NCBI GenBank assembly: GCA_018650185.1
Contig: JABIGL010000040.1
Location: forward strand, 1-38,447
Reading direction: 5' to 3'
DNA: 38,447 nt
Source of the DNA: Chloroflexota bacterium
Lineage (GTDB): Bacteria > Chloroflexota > Dehalococcoidia > Lucifugimonadales > Lucifugimonadaceae
Position numbers and translations under genes: made by a program. Below are positions 1 to 8,079 of this stretch, one piece after another. Under the pieces are notes generated by a model, which was not told where the DNA came from, searched no databases, and saw only the letters and a list, made by a program, of their open reading frames with translations. Within the stretch, counting starts at the first letter, position 1. Each line of letters starts with the position of its first letter.

Positions 1-191
1 ACCACAACAAGGTGAGCGCGGCCCAGCCGGTGATCGGCACCAACTACTCGGCGCAACTCCCGGAGCACAAGACCCCGATCGGGAACCTGTATTTGGCCAA
101 CACAACTCAGATTTACCCGGAAGACCGCGGCACGAACTACAGCATTCGCATGGGCCGTGAGGTTGCTGCAGGCATGCTCAAGGGCGCGTGA
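1..191 (+). CDS. FAD/NAD(P)-dependent oxidoreductase, C-terminal fragment
   Basis: The reading frame is open from the left edge (first full codon at base 3) to TGA at 189-191, giving about 62 C-terminal residues. The segment TPIGNLYLANTTQIYPEDRG followed by TNYSIRMGREVA resembles the last FAD-contacting segment of amine-oxidase/protoporphyrinogen-oxidase-like flavoproteins (UDP-galactopyranose-mutase-like group), in which a 'NLYLA..' strand precedes the helix that closes over the flavin. The N-terminal dinucleotide-binding motif lies outside the window, so substrate and exact family cannot be told. It is followed by 460 nt of non-coding DNA, so it ends its transcription unit. Confidence 0.6.
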   Translation, partial: HNKVSAAQPVIGTNYSAQLPEHKTPIGNLYLANTTQIYPEDRGTNYSIRMGREVAAGMLKGA

Positions 192-322
192 TACGGGATG
201 GGCGCTCGCGTACCGTGTCCTGAGGTTCTCGAAGGACCGGGTCCATCGAGCACATCGTTATACGAATCAACGGCCTTACTGTGGTCAACCGATTGCCGGT
301 GGCGATCCCCGTCACCCCAAGC

Positions 323-342
323 CTCTCCCGCATAAGGGAGAG
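323..342. repeat. CTCTCCC/GGGAGAG inverted repeat
   Basis: Seven-base arms CTCTCCC (323-329) and GGGAGAG (336-342) flank the six-base spacer GCATAA. The C-rich left part and purine-rich right part resemble short intergenic repeats dispersed in many bacterial genomes. It may also serve as a terminator for the upstream flavoprotein gene, although no T-run follows. Whether it recurs elsewhere in the genome cannot be seen from this window. Confidence 0.5.
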
Positions 343-410
343 AGGGCAAGTGTTCGTCCAACGGTGTTGGTACGCAAGGCAACTGTATTTTTAAAACGTT
401 GGTACAGGTA

Positions 411-432
411 CGGGCGGGGCTTGCTCCGCCCG
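411..432. repeat. CGGGCGGGGC / GCTCCGCCCG hairpin
   Basis: Ten-base arms (411-420 and 423-432) pair with one G-U or mismatch position around a TT turn. It is a very GC-rich stem without a downstream T-run. The 'gggcggggcttgctccgccc' form is typical of dispersed palindromic intergenic elements and less typical of intrinsic terminators. Confidence 0.5.
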
Positions 433-564
433 ACGCGCGTGCTGCTATACATTCCTACGCCCCACGTCGTCAGGATGGATCAAGAATCCAGCGGATGCGA
501 TTGTCCGAACGCAGAGCAAGGCTTTAAACGCCGCACCAAATGGCCCGTCATGGCAATGACCCTG

Positions 565-573
565 TGCTAGACT
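565..573 (+). promoter_or_regulatory. possible extended -10 for the SDR gene
   Basis: TGC-TAGACT forms an extended -10 element (hexamer 568-573) about 80 nt before the ATG of the SDR gene. The -35 position 17 nt upstream (CCGTCA, 545-550) is poor, so the call rests on the extended -10 alone. Confidence 0.3.
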
Positions 574-652
574 CCGGCGGCTTTTCCAGACCGTTCAGGG
601 ACCGATTCTGATCCCTGCTTTTACGTATTAATTTTTACCGAGAGGACGTTCC

Positions 653-1441
653 ATGGGTAAGTTGGACGGCAAGGTAGCGCTGATAACCGGCGCAGGTACA
701 GGAATCGGAGAGAAAGCGGCTGAAATGTTTGCCGCCGAGGGTGCAGAACTTGTGATCGCGGCGCGTCGACAGGGTCCGCTGGACGAAGTTGTCGCGAGGA
801 TTTCAGGCACCGGTGCCAAAATCACGGCCAAGACTGCAGACATGGAAGTGCAAGAAGACATCGAAGCGCTTGCCGAGTACGCGCTTGAGAAGCACGGGCG
901 TGTCGACATCCTTGTCAACAACGCCGGACACAGCTCCAAGGTTCGGAGCGCACGCTGGATCTCCCGCGAAGAGTTCGACAGCGTCTATGCCGTAAACGCC
1001 GCCGGTCCGGCGCAGCTGACCCGACTCCTCCTGCCGGCCATGCTTGAGTACGGCGAAGGCACCGTAATCCTCGTTTCTTCCATGGCCGCTCTTCGTGGTG
1101 GTCTGCTTGGCGGGGTGGCTTACGGGCCCGCAAAGGCGGCGGCGAAGATGTACATGGACAACCTTCGAGGGGAGTTGCGACAGTCAGGCGTCAGGGCGAC
1201 CACGATCTACCCGGCTGAGGTGGACACCCCCATCCTCAACAATCGCCCTCACGTCCCGGATGCAGAGGCGCGTTCGACGATGATGCTGCCGGAGGACATC
1301 GCAGAGGGTATCTTGCTCGCTGCTACACTCCCGCACCGCACCATGATCGACGACATTACCTTCACGCCAACAATCCAGCGGGACACGACTCAAGACGTCG
1401 CTGTCGCTCGGATGGCCGGCGCACCGGACGGCGCTGTCTAG
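653..1441 (+). CDS. short-chain dehydrogenase/reductase (SDR)
   Basis: This 262-aa classical SDR is a soluble NAD(P)(H)-dependent oxidoreductase. The Rossmann motif TGAGTGIG is at residues 12-19 and NNAG at 89-92. The catalytic set is Ser143 and Tyr157-x3-Lys161 (AYGPAK). Length is usual for classical SDRs. AARR after the second beta strand (about residues 36-39) has basic residues, which in this family favours NADP(H); this is an inference. The ATG is preceded by GAGAGGA (640-646), six bases away, which fixes the start. The substrate cannot be told; the C-terminal part (DDITFTPTIQRDT) is close to SDRs often annotated as 3-oxoacyl-ACP-reductase-like or sorbitol-dehydrogenase-like. The phosphatase gene begins 47 nt downstream on the same strand, so the two may be co-transcribed. 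Confidence 0.9.
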   Translation: MGKLDGKVALITGAGTGIGEKAAEMFAAEGAELVIAARRQGPLDEVVARISGTGAKITAKTADMEVQEDIEALAEYALEKHGRVDILVNNAGHSSKVRSARWISREEFDSVYAVNAAGPAQLTRLLLPAMLEYGEGTVILVSSMAALRGGLLGGVAYGPAKAAAKMYMDNLRGELRQSGVRATTIYPAEVDTPILNNRPHVPDAEARSTMMLPEDIAEGILLAATLPHRTMIDDITFTPTIQRDTTQDVAVARMAGAPDGAV

Positions 1442-1488
1442 GCGACGTATCGCAACTACGCCCGTACACGTGCCGACAGGTGGACTTG

Positions 1489-2319
1489 ATGGCTGGAACG
1501 GAAAATAACGACCTCCGCTCCCGGCTTGAGTTCGCCGTCGGCACGGCTCGGGCTGCGGGTGAGCACGCTCTCGGCTACTTCCGATCGACCGAACTGGTCG
1601 TCGAAACCAAGGACGACGGATCCCCGGTCAGCCGGGCAGACAAAGAAGCCGAGCAGCTTATCCGGGCAAGCCTTGAAGCAGCCTTTCCAAACGACGCCAT
1701 CCTGGGCGAGGAATTTGGAGAACAGTCCGGGAACACCGGATACCGCTGGTACCTGGATCCGGTCGATGGCACTGATTCGTTCATACGGGGCGTACCGCTC
1801 TGGGGAACGATGATCGGACTCGAACTGGACGGTCAGCCCGCTGCCGGAGTGGTCTCATTCCCGGCGCTTGATGAGATCGTTTGGGCCGGTTCCGGACTGG
1901 GCGCGTGGTGGGCAAATAGCGTTACCCCACTTCAGGAGGGCGAAACATTCCCAACCGAGATCCGTCCCGCTCGGGTATCAGATGTATCCGAGATTGGCGA
2001 TGCTTTCATGTCCACGACCTCTATGCGCTATTTCGATGAAGAAGGCACCACCGAGGATTACAACCGTGTACGCCTGGCGGTGGCCGACGATCGCGGTTGG
2101 AGTGATTGTTACGGGATTCTGCTTGTGGCCACCGGACGGATAGACATCCACATTGATCCTCTTATGTCCGTTTGGGACGTTGCGCCGATGCCTTCCATCA
2201 TTGAAGAAGCGGGTGGCAGGGCAACGGACCGCGCTGGGAATCGGGGGATCGATCTGAAGACCCTCGTCGCCACCAACGGGAAGCTTCACGACGCGGTGCT
2301 TGAGTTGTTGAACGGATGA
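1489..2319 (+). CDS. hisN: inositol monophosphatase-family phosphatase, HisN-like
   Basis: The protein belongs to the lithium-sensitive, Mg-dependent phosphomonoesterase family that includes inositol monophosphatase and histidinol-phosphate phosphatase. Metal-binding motifs are present in order: GEE (residues 73-75), DPVDGTDSF (90-98) and WDVAP near residue 228. The stretch DPVDGTDSFIRGVPLWGTMI is most like the HisN (histidinol-phosphatase) branch, in which 'F.RG.P.W' replaces the inositol-enzyme 'N(F/Y)' version; this points to histidine synthesis but is an inference. I chose ATG at 1489 because AGGTGG (1478-1483) lies five bases upstream; an in-frame GTG at 1480 overlaps that ribosome site. 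Length is 276 aa, normal for the family. No other his gene is in the window. Confidence 0.85.
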   Translation: MAGTENNDLRSRLEFAVGTARAAGEHALGYFRSTELVVETKDDGSPVSRADKEAEQLIRASLEAAFPNDAILGEEFGEQSGNTGYRWYLDPVDGTDSFIRGVPLWGTMIGLELDGQPAAGVVSFPALDEIVWAGSGLGAWWANSVTPLQEGETFPTEIRPARVSDVSEIGDAFMSTTSMRYFDEEGTTEDYNRVRLAVADDRGWSDCYGILLVATGRIDIHIDPLMSVWDVAPMPSIIEEAGGRATDRAGNRGIDLKTLVATNGKLHDAVLELLNG

Positions 2320-2380
2320 GCATTCGGTTTCAAACCTCCGCCAATCCTGATTCGTTCGATCAATTATGACCGTCCGCGGA

Positions 2381-2409
2381 TTGCTGCCCCTGAACGGCCC
2401 TGATATATT
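2381..2409 (+). promoter_or_regulatory. sigma70-type promoter of the NuoEF/FDH-like operon
   Basis: TTGCTG (2381-2386) and TATATT (2404-2409) are separated by 17 bases, and TG at 2401-2402 makes an extended -10 (TGATATATT). The expected start is near 2416, leaving a leader of about 40 nt before the TTG start of the first gene. It is the best promoter match in the window. Confidence 0.65.
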
Positions 2410-2457
2410 TGTGATGCCTTTAGCAAAGTCAATTTTTTACGAATCGAGGAGCTACGC

Positions 2458-2964
2458 TTGAGCGACGGCCAGACGATCGCCAGCGACGAGTCCCCCTCCA
2501 GCGATGAGCTTAGAGAACGGTCACGGAAGGCTCTGCAAGCACAGCAGCAGCCAACAGTTACGGTTCTGTCTTCGCTTATCGCAGTCCAGGATGAACTTCA
2601 TTACATCCCGGATGAGGCAATAGAAGAGACCGCGACGCACATGAAATCCACCATCAATGATGTGTGGAGCGTGGCGTCTTTCTATACGAATTTCCGGTTC
2701 ACTCCCCCCGGAGACCACACCATCGACGTGTGTTGGGGGCCATCTTGCCACCTTGGCGGTGCGCAGAACGTCATGCTTCGGGTTCACTCGGAGTTGGGCG
2801 TAGACGAAGAGGGTGAGACTGCAGACGGCAAGTTGACGCTCCGCTACAGCACCTGCCTGGGTGCGTGCGCCCTGGCCCCTGTGATAGCGGTAGACCACCA
2901 CATGAAAGGTCGACAGACACCAGATTCGGCCGCGGCTGTGGTCAACGGACTTAAGGGCGCGTAA
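2458..2964 (+). CDS. nuoE: NuoE/FdsG-like [2Fe-2S] thioredoxin-fold subunit
   Basis: This 168-aa protein is the small electron-transfer subunit of an NADH-linked complex (NuoE of complex I, or the gamma subunit of NAD-dependent formate dehydrogenases and hydrogenases). Four cluster ligands follow the family pattern: Cys92-x4-Cys97 (CWGPSC) and Cys133-x3-Cys137 (CLGAC). The helical N-terminal half (about 17-80) includes the usual 'ISVQ.ELGYIP'-like segment (IAVQDELHYIPDEA). The start is TTG at 2458 with GAGGAG at 2446-2451, six bases away. It is the first gene of a three-gene operon: the NuoF-like gene starts 61 nt later and the catalytic subunit follows. No other complex I genes are adjacent, so a soluble three-subunit enzyme is more likely than respiratory complex I. 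Confidence 0.9.
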   Translation: MSDGQTIASDESPSSDELRERSRKALQAQQQPTVTVLSSLIAVQDELHYIPDEAIEETATHMKSTINDVWSVASFYTNFRFTPPGDHTIDVCWGPSCHLGGAQNVMLRVHSELGVDEEGETADGKLTLRYSTCLGACALAPVIAVDHHMKGRQTPDSAAAVVNGLKGA

Positions 2965-3025
2965 TGAGCGTGTCTTTCACGATTACATGCATTCGGTCAG
3001 ATCGATCGACCCCGGGTGAGGCCAC

Positions 3026-4744
3026 ATGTCGGTAGCTTTTAACGAACTTCGACAGAAGGCAGACACAGAATGGCAGGGGCTCACGGCCGGAGACAAACCG
3101 TGGATCCGTGTCGGACTGGGTACGTCCGGAGAGGCCGCCGGGGCTGAGGAAGCTTATGACGCCCTGAAAGAAGCCCTTGGAACTGAGGCAAACGTAAGTT
3201 TCGTTGGTTCGATGGGTCTCTGTTACGCCGAGCCTCTCATCGATGTTCAGATACCCGGTGGTTCCCGCGTTTTCTACAACAATCTTGGCGCTGACGAGGC
3301 ACCAGGTGTTATCGCCGCTCATTTGAAATCCGGTAGGGCGGACCCGGATAAGGCGTTGGCATGGGACGGTACTGAACGGCCGGAAGGTCTCGGCGCTATT
3401 CCCCGGTTGACCGAATTACCAACGGTGGAAGTGCAGACCAGACTCGCCACTAAACTGGCGGGTGATATAGATCCGCGAGAGATGGGCCAGTACATCGCTA
3501 ACGGCGGGTACAGCGCTCTGGATAAGGCGCTGGGAGATATGGACCCGGCATCGGTGCTGGACGAGGTCAAGAACTCCGGCCTTCGTGGCAGGGGTGGGGC
3601 CGCTTTCCCGACCGGCGTTAAGTGGGGCTTCCTCGCTCCCAACCCGGCTCCTGTGAAGTACGTCCTTTGTAACTGCGAAGAGGGCGACCCCGGGGCATTC
3701 AACGACAAGGGAATTCTGGAGAGTTGCCCGCATACCCTGCTTGAAGGACTGATCCTCGCCGGGTACGCCACAAACTCGTCAAACGGCGTGATATTCATCA
3801 GGCAGGGTCACACCCTTCCGATCGAAAACTCCCGCAAGGCCGTGCAGGACGCTTATGCCGCTGGTCTACTTGGCCAGAACATCCTGGGTAGCGACTTCAG
3901 TTACGACGTGGAGGTCGCACTAACGGGAGATTCGTACGTTGCCGGTGAAGAGACCGCTCTTATGGAGGCCATCGAGGGCAAGCGCTCCCAGCCCCGCTAC
4001 CGACCCCCGTTCCCCGCAGCGGCAGGTCTCTGGGGTAAGCCGAGCAATATCAACAACGTCAAAACGCTTTCATACGCACCGACAATCATCCGTGACGGCG
4101 CCGATGCATTTAAGAGCGTCGGGATCGAATCCACATCCGGCACCGCAATCCTTTGCATCACCGGGGCAGTAAACCGTCCCGGCATGTACGAGGTTCCGAT
4201 GGGCTCTCTCACAATTCGTGAAGCGGTCGAAAACGTGGCCGGCGGGATTCGAGACGGTAAGTTGATGAAGATGTTCCAGGCGGGCGGACCGTTGTTCGGG
4301 CCGATCGGCGAAGAGGGCTTCGACTCGCCCATAGATTTCGACTCGATTGCAAAGACCACAGGCAGCCTCGGCTCTGGCGGCATAATCGTCGGTGACGAAG
4401 ATGTTTGTGCCGTAAACCTTGTACGAAACCTGATGTCGTTCAACCAGTTCGAGTCCTGCGGGAAATGCTTCCCGTGTCGACTCGGCATGACGCACATGGT
4501 CGAAACGCTCGAACGCATTTCGCAGAACGAAGGGCGTGAAGACGACCTCGAGTTGATGGAACGCATGGGCGCGAGCATGCGCATGGGTTCGCTCTGCGGA
4601 CACGGACAGCTTGGTTACAACCCGGTCGCGTCGGCCCTGAAGTACTTCGAAGACGACTTCAACTCACACATGCACGACAAGAAATGCCCGACGGGCGCAT
4701 GCGGCGAAGGACAGATGGTTACCCCGACCCGCACACGACCTTAG
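3026..4744 (+). CDS. nuoF: NuoF/FdsB-like NADH- and FMN-binding subunit
   Basis: This 572-aa diaphorase subunit exchanges electrons between NAD(H), FMN and Fe-S clusters. Domains in order: an N-terminal thioredoxin-like domain (about 25-105); the FMN/NADH-binding domain with GRGGAAFPTG at 188-197, NCEEGDPGAFNDKG around 216-229 and GDSYVAGEETAL around 301-312; a SLBB-like segment (about 370-450); and a C-terminal [4Fe-4S] domain with Cys478, Cys481, Cys484 (CGKCFPC) and Cys524. The N-terminal domain has lost cluster ligands: GLGTSGEAAGA (30-40) has no cysteine and GSMGLCYAEP (61-70) has only one, so it cannot hold a normal [2Fe-2S] cluster. Unlike HydB-type proteins there is no C-terminal ferredoxin domain. 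GGTGAGG (3014-3021) precedes the ATG. Spacing to the catalytic gene is 55 nt. Confidence 0.92.
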   Translation: MSVAFNELRQKADTEWQGLTAGDKPWIRVGLGTSGEAAGAEEAYDALKEALGTEANVSFVGSMGLCYAEPLIDVQIPGGSRVFYNNLGADEAPGVIAAHLKSGRADPDKALAWDGTERPEGLGAIPRLTELPTVEVQTRLATKLAGDIDPREMGQYIANGGYSALDKALGDMDPASVLDEVKNSGLRGRGGAAFPTGVKWGFLAPNPAPVKYVLCNCEEGDPGAFNDKGILESCPHTLLEGLILAGYATNSSNGVIFIRQGHTLPIENSRKAVQDAYAAGLLGQNILGSDFSYDVEVALTGDSYVAGEETALMEAIEGKRSQPRYRPPFPAAAGLWGKPSNINNVKTLSYAPTIIRDGADAFKSVGIESTSGTAILCITGAVNRPGMYEVPMGSLTIREAVENVAGGIRDGKLMKMFQAGGPLFGPIGEEGFDSPIDFDSIAKTTGSLGSGGIIVGDEDVCAVNLVRNLMSFNQFESCGKCFPCRLGMTHMVETLERISQNEGREDDLELMERMGASMRMGSLCGHGQLGYNPVASALKYFEDDFNSHMHDKKCPTGACGEGQMVTPTRTRP

Positions 4745-4799
4745 ATCAACCGTCATCGGCCGCTAGGCCGAAAACTTAGCTCCCAGGAGACTGCCCCGT

Positions 4800-7592
4800 A
4801 TGGCGGAAGATACGATCAAATTTATGCTGGACGGTCAGGAGATCGAGGCCAGGCCCGGTCAGACGATCATCCAGGCCGCCCAGGACTCCGATACCTACAT
4901 CCCGTATCTGTGTTATTTCCCCGGCATGAAGCCCTACGGCGCATGTCGGATGTGCGTTGTGTCTACCGAGGCTGGAGGCCGCAAAGGCATCCAAGCGTCC
5001 TGCACAACCCCGGTCATGGCGGACATGATCGTGGAGACCAACACCGATGAGGTCCAGGACCTCAGACGTGGCATCACGGACCTGCTTATGTCAGAGCATC
5101 CCCACGGTTGCCTGACCTGCCACCGTGCTGAGCTCTGTGGACCTCAAGATATCTGCCAACGTCACGTCGGCGTTACCGACCGTTGCACGATCTGCCCCAA
5201 GAATGAACGTTGTGAGCTTAAGGACACTGTCCGCTTCATGAAGCTGGACATGACCTCATCGCTCAACTATCACCGCCGTGATCTGCCGATCCATACTGAC
5301 GACCCGTTCTACGACCGGGACTACAACCTCTGTATCGTGTGCGCCCGCTGTGTACGTGCGTGTGACGAAGTCCGTGGCGACACGGCTCTGTCGTTGGTCT
5401 CACGTTCCGGAGTGGCGCTTGTCGGCACCTCACATGGAACATCCCTACTGGAATCAGGTTGCGAGTTCTGTGGTTCCTGTATCGACGCTTGCCCGACCGG
5501 AGCGTTGACCGAACGTGAGTACAAGTGGGAGAAGGCTTCTACCAAGGTCAGTACCGTTTGCACCAACTGCCCGGTTGGTTGTGAGTTCGTGATGGACATT
5601 AACGACCTCAACAAGGTAGTCCGAATGACCGGAGACCTATCGGGTGAGGCCGGGCATGGGCAGGCCTGCTTCAAGGGCAAGTTTGGCTACGACTACCCGA
5701 ACCACATTCGTCGGTTGAAATACCCGATGGTTCGTATCGACGGTGAACTGCAGCGCACAACATGGGAAGTTGCGCTGGAAGCTGCCTCAAAAGGAATTTC
5801 CGCACACCTGCCGGAAGAGCGAGGAGTGATTCTTTCTCCGCGCGGTACCAATGAAGACAACTACGTAGGCCAGAAATTCGCTCGAACTGTGCTCGGCTCC
5901 AACAACGTGGATACGGGTCTGAATCGATCTCCGGAGATTCTTGCGACGCTGGCGGACGCACCGGGCCACGGTGCTGCGACCAACCCGATATGGGGCATTG
6001 AGGAGTCTCAGTGTGTGGTCGTAATCGCCGGTAACCCGACAGAAGAGCAGAACGTACTCGCAGTGCCGGTCAAGAAGGCTGTGCGTGCGGGTGCGAAGCT
6101 GATCGTCATCGACCCCAGAGAGACGGAGTTAACCCGTTACGCCAGTAACTGGCTTCGCCCGCGTCCCGGGACGGAGATCACCCTCCTTGGCGGTATCGCC
6201 CGGGTGATTCTCGACGAGGCGCTTGAGGACAAGGATTTTGTCCGAGACCGGCTTGAGGGCGTTGATGAGTTCAAAAAGGCGATCTGGTCATTTGACCTGA
6301 TGCGCGTTGCCCAGATTACGGGCGTAAGTGAAGACGAAATCAGGGACGCCGCCAGGGCGTACGGGAACGGCAGTCCTGCCTCATTCCTCCACGGCATTGA
6401 CGGGATCGTCCCGGAAGACCACGCAGACCTCGCTACTGCGGTGATGAACCTGGCACTGATGACAGGAAACATCGGCGCAGCCGGTGGAGGCGTGTACCCG
6501 CTTTACTCCGGTGCCAACACACAGGGCGGTAATGATGTCGGGGCAGCGCCAAATCTGCTGCCGGGCTACCGATCAGTATCGGCAGACGCCAACCGAGACG
6601 CCATCGCATCGATCACCGGCGGTACGTACCCACAGCATCCGGGTAAATCTGTGCGTGAAATGGCAAACGGCGGTGGAATTAAGGCACTTGTGGTTCTGGC
6701 CGATGGCTGGGATCCAAATGCAGCCGGAATCACCACCGATGGACTCGCAAATCCGGGTTTCCTCGTCGTATCCGATGTCTTCATGTCGGACACGGCATCC
6801 AAGGCGGATGTTGTTTTCCCGGCGACCACGTACGCGGAAGTAACCGGAACCATCACGAACCTTGAGCGGCGAGTACAGAAGTTGAACCCGGGATTGGAAC
6901 TTCGGCACGAGGAACGTGAGGGATGGCGGACACTCGCAAGCCTGGCGGCGGCGATGGGCGGAGCCGGATTCGAGTACGAGTCGTCTTCCGAGGTGTTCGA
7001 GGAGATCCGGAAGGTTGTTCCTGAATACGCTGGTATCAGCCACGCACGGTTGGAAAACAAGAGCATTCAGGCACCGGCGTTGGACGAAAGTTCCAGGGGG
7101 ACCGAGATCCTGTTTGCGTCTGGAGAATCTGAAGAAAAACTCTCGGTCGCCCCTATGGCGATCAGGGAGCCGATCTCCCAGGCGAATGGTGGATTCCCCT
7201 TCATGCTGGGGCACGGGCGTGTCTTGATGCGTCCAGAGGAGGATGTGCGGATCGTTCAGGATGAACGAAACATGAATCACGTCGAACGGGATACCTGGAT
7301 CGAGATCCACCCGGACGACGCATCTGAACTCGATGTCGCCGAGGGGGACCGCGTTACGATCAGCGCTCAGCAAGACACTTCGGCGTCACCGCTGCCGGAA
7401 GTCGGAATCGTGCGTCTATCGTCGCCACATCGGGGCTTTGTATCCGTTACAACGCTGTTTGCGGACGTGGTTACGGGGATACAGGATTCGGGCGATATCG
7501 ACACTTCACCGTCGGTCCGGGGCCTGCCTTTACGCCATGTCTCGCTGGCGAAAGCGCCCGTACTGCGCGAAGCTGGTATGGCTGCGGACTAA
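4800..7592 (+). CDS. formate dehydrogenase-like molybdo/tungsto-pterin oxidoreductase, altered active site
   Basis: This 930-aa catalytic-type subunit has the FdsA/NuoG layout. Residues 1-80 are a [2Fe-2S] domain (Cys38, 49, 52, 68). A His-Cys cluster region follows (His100, Cys104, 107, 113, with further Cys at 119, 129, 132 and 138). Two ferredoxin motifs come next (Cys178/181/184/188 and Cys221/224/227/231), then the pterin-enzyme [4Fe-4S] motif (Cys254, 257, 261, 290) with the conserved Lys292. The rest is the bis-pterin-binding domain. True formate dehydrogenases have (C/U)-H in a 'NNVDHCARL(C/U)HSP' segment. Here NNVDTGLNRSP (368-378) gives Asn375-Arg376, and the active-site Arg of 'PLRGQNN' is Tyr569 (PLYSGAN). 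There is no in-frame TGA. Overall fold and partners indicate NAD-linked redox chemistry, but formate oxidation is doubtful and the substrate is unknown. It ends the operon, followed by a hairpin at 7602-7631. Confidence 0.88.
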   Translation: MAEDTIKFMLDGQEIEARPGQTIIQAAQDSDTYIPYLCYFPGMKPYGACRMCVVSTEAGGRKGIQASCTTPVMADMIVETNTDEVQDLRRGITDLLMSEHPHGCLTCHRAELCGPQDICQRHVGVTDRCTICPKNERCELKDTVRFMKLDMTSSLNYHRRDLPIHTDDPFYDRDYNLCIVCARCVRACDEVRGDTALSLVSRSGVALVGTSHGTSLLESGCEFCGSCIDACPTGALTEREYKWEKASTKVSTVCTNCPVGCEFVMDINDLNKVVRMTGDLSGEAGHGQACFKGKFGYDYPNHIRRLKYPMVRIDGELQRTTWEVALEAASKGISAHLPEERGVILSPRGTNEDNYVGQKFARTVLGSNNVDTGLNRSPEILATLADAPGHGAATNPIWGIEESQCVVVIAGNPTEEQNVLAVPVKKAVRAGAKLIVIDPRETELTRYASNWLRPRPGTEITLLGGIARVILDEALEDKDFVRDRLEGVDEFKKAIWSFDLMRVAQITGVSEDEIRDAARAYGNGSPASFLHGIDGIVPEDHADLATAVMNLALMTGNIGAAGGGVYPLYSGANTQGGNDVGAAPNLLPGYRSVSADANRDAIASITGGTYPQHPGKSVREMANGGGIKALVVLADGWDPNAAGITTDGLANPGFLVVSDVFMSDTASKADVVFPATTYAEVTGTITNLERRVQKLNPGLELRHEEREGWRTLASLAAAMGGAGFEYESSSEVFEEIRKVVPEYAGISHARLENKSIQAPALDESSRGTEILFASGESEEKLSVAPMAIREPISQANGGFPFMLGHGRVLMRPEEDVRIVQDERNMNHVERDTWIEIHPDDASELDVAEGDRVTISAQQDTSASPLPEVGIVRLSSPHRGFVSVTTLFADVVTGIQDSGDIDTSPSVRGLPLRHVSLAKAPVLREAGMAAD

Positions 7593-7601
7593 TTTTCAGG
7601 G

Positions 7602-7631
7602 CATCCCGTGAGGGTTGATTAACCCGGGATG
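7602..7631 (+). terminator. stem-loop after the FDH-like operon
   Basis: Outer arms CATCCC (7602-7607) and GGGATG (7626-7631) enclose a second stem GGGTT/AACCC (7612-7616, 7621-7625) with a GATT loop and a four-base bulge. It lies ten bases after the stop codon and has no T-run, so it may stabilise the 3' end of the mRNA as much as terminate it. Confidence 0.5.
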
Positions 7632-7729
7632 GTCAAGTCTGCACCTCGAAACGGCTTTCCGAATCTAAGTAGTTGGAAAGCATGAAAGTGGTCTATGTGC
7701 AAAGGCACTGGACCCAACTAGGAGAAACG

Positions 7730-8056
7730 ATGAGTAAGCCCACCGCTGTCACGGACAGCAGTTTTGACACAGACGTATTACAGTCCGATCTGCCGGTGCT
7801 GGTCGACTTCTGGGCAGACTGGTGCGGCCCCTGCAAGATGGTGGCCCCGGTCGTCGAGGAGCTCGCTGCTGAGTACGACGGAACAGTAAAGTTCGCCAAG
7901 GTTGACGTCGACACGAACCCGGTCACGGCCGGAAAGTACGGTGTGCGCAGCATCCCGACGCTGTTGATCTTCAAGGACGGTGCACCCGTCGGACAGGTAG
8001 TCGGCGCAGTGCCGAAACAGGTTCTCGAGGCCCGCTTGAAGGAATCTATCGCTTAG
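7730..8056 (+). CDS. trxA: thioredoxin
   Basis: This is a canonical 108-aa cytoplasmic thioredoxin that reduces protein disulfides through the WCGPC motif at residues 31-35. The buried Asp26 (VDFWADW) and the cis-proline in SIPTLLIF are also present. I chose ATG at 7730 because AGGAG (7720-7724) is five bases upstream and the protein then has the standard thioredoxin length; the frame is open further upstream to 7673 but that would add an untypical tail. It is a single-gene unit: a hairpin closes the operon before it, and a strong terminator follows 24 nt after its stop. Confidence 0.97.
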   Translation: MSKPTAVTDSSFDTDVLQSDLPVLVDFWADWCGPCKMVAPVVEELAAEYDGTVKFAKVDVDTNPVTAGKYGVRSIPTLLIFKDGAPVGQVVGAVPKQVLEARLKESIA

Positions 8057-8079
8057 ATTCCTCGCAAAACGAAGCGAAA

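Larger units (their letters stand above)
192..652. other. 461-nt intergenic region with two hairpins
   Basis: No convincing gene is seen. A 137-codon open frame on the plus strand (157-570) overlaps the end of the flavoprotein gene and is rich in Arg and Pro with no family features, so I read it as chance. The stretch holds two GC-rich inverted repeats (323-342 and 411-432), listed separately, and a possible promoter for the SDR gene near its right end. Confidence 0.6.

Noticed and set aside
157-570. 137-codon open frame in the first gap
   Set aside because: It overlaps the end of the flavoprotein gene, runs through two palindromes, has Arg/Pro-rich composition and no ribosome site or family motif.
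5930-5950. Hidden selenocysteine in the FDH-like gene
   Set aside because: The frame has no TGA, and the codons at the expected position read Asn-Arg, so the nearby tRNA-Sec does not decode this gene.
6573-7373. 266-codon open frame antisense to the FDH-like gene
   Set aside because: It is a shadow of a well-supported gene caused by codon bias; similar long antisense frames lie opposite aroA, typA, glycerate kinase, copy 1 lipoprotein and the M20 genes, and none shows family motifs.
2458-7592. Reading the redox operon as respiratory complex I or a bidirectional hydrogenase
   Set aside because: No NuoA-D/H-N genes or hydrogenase motifs are present; the third subunit has a full pterin-binding domain.
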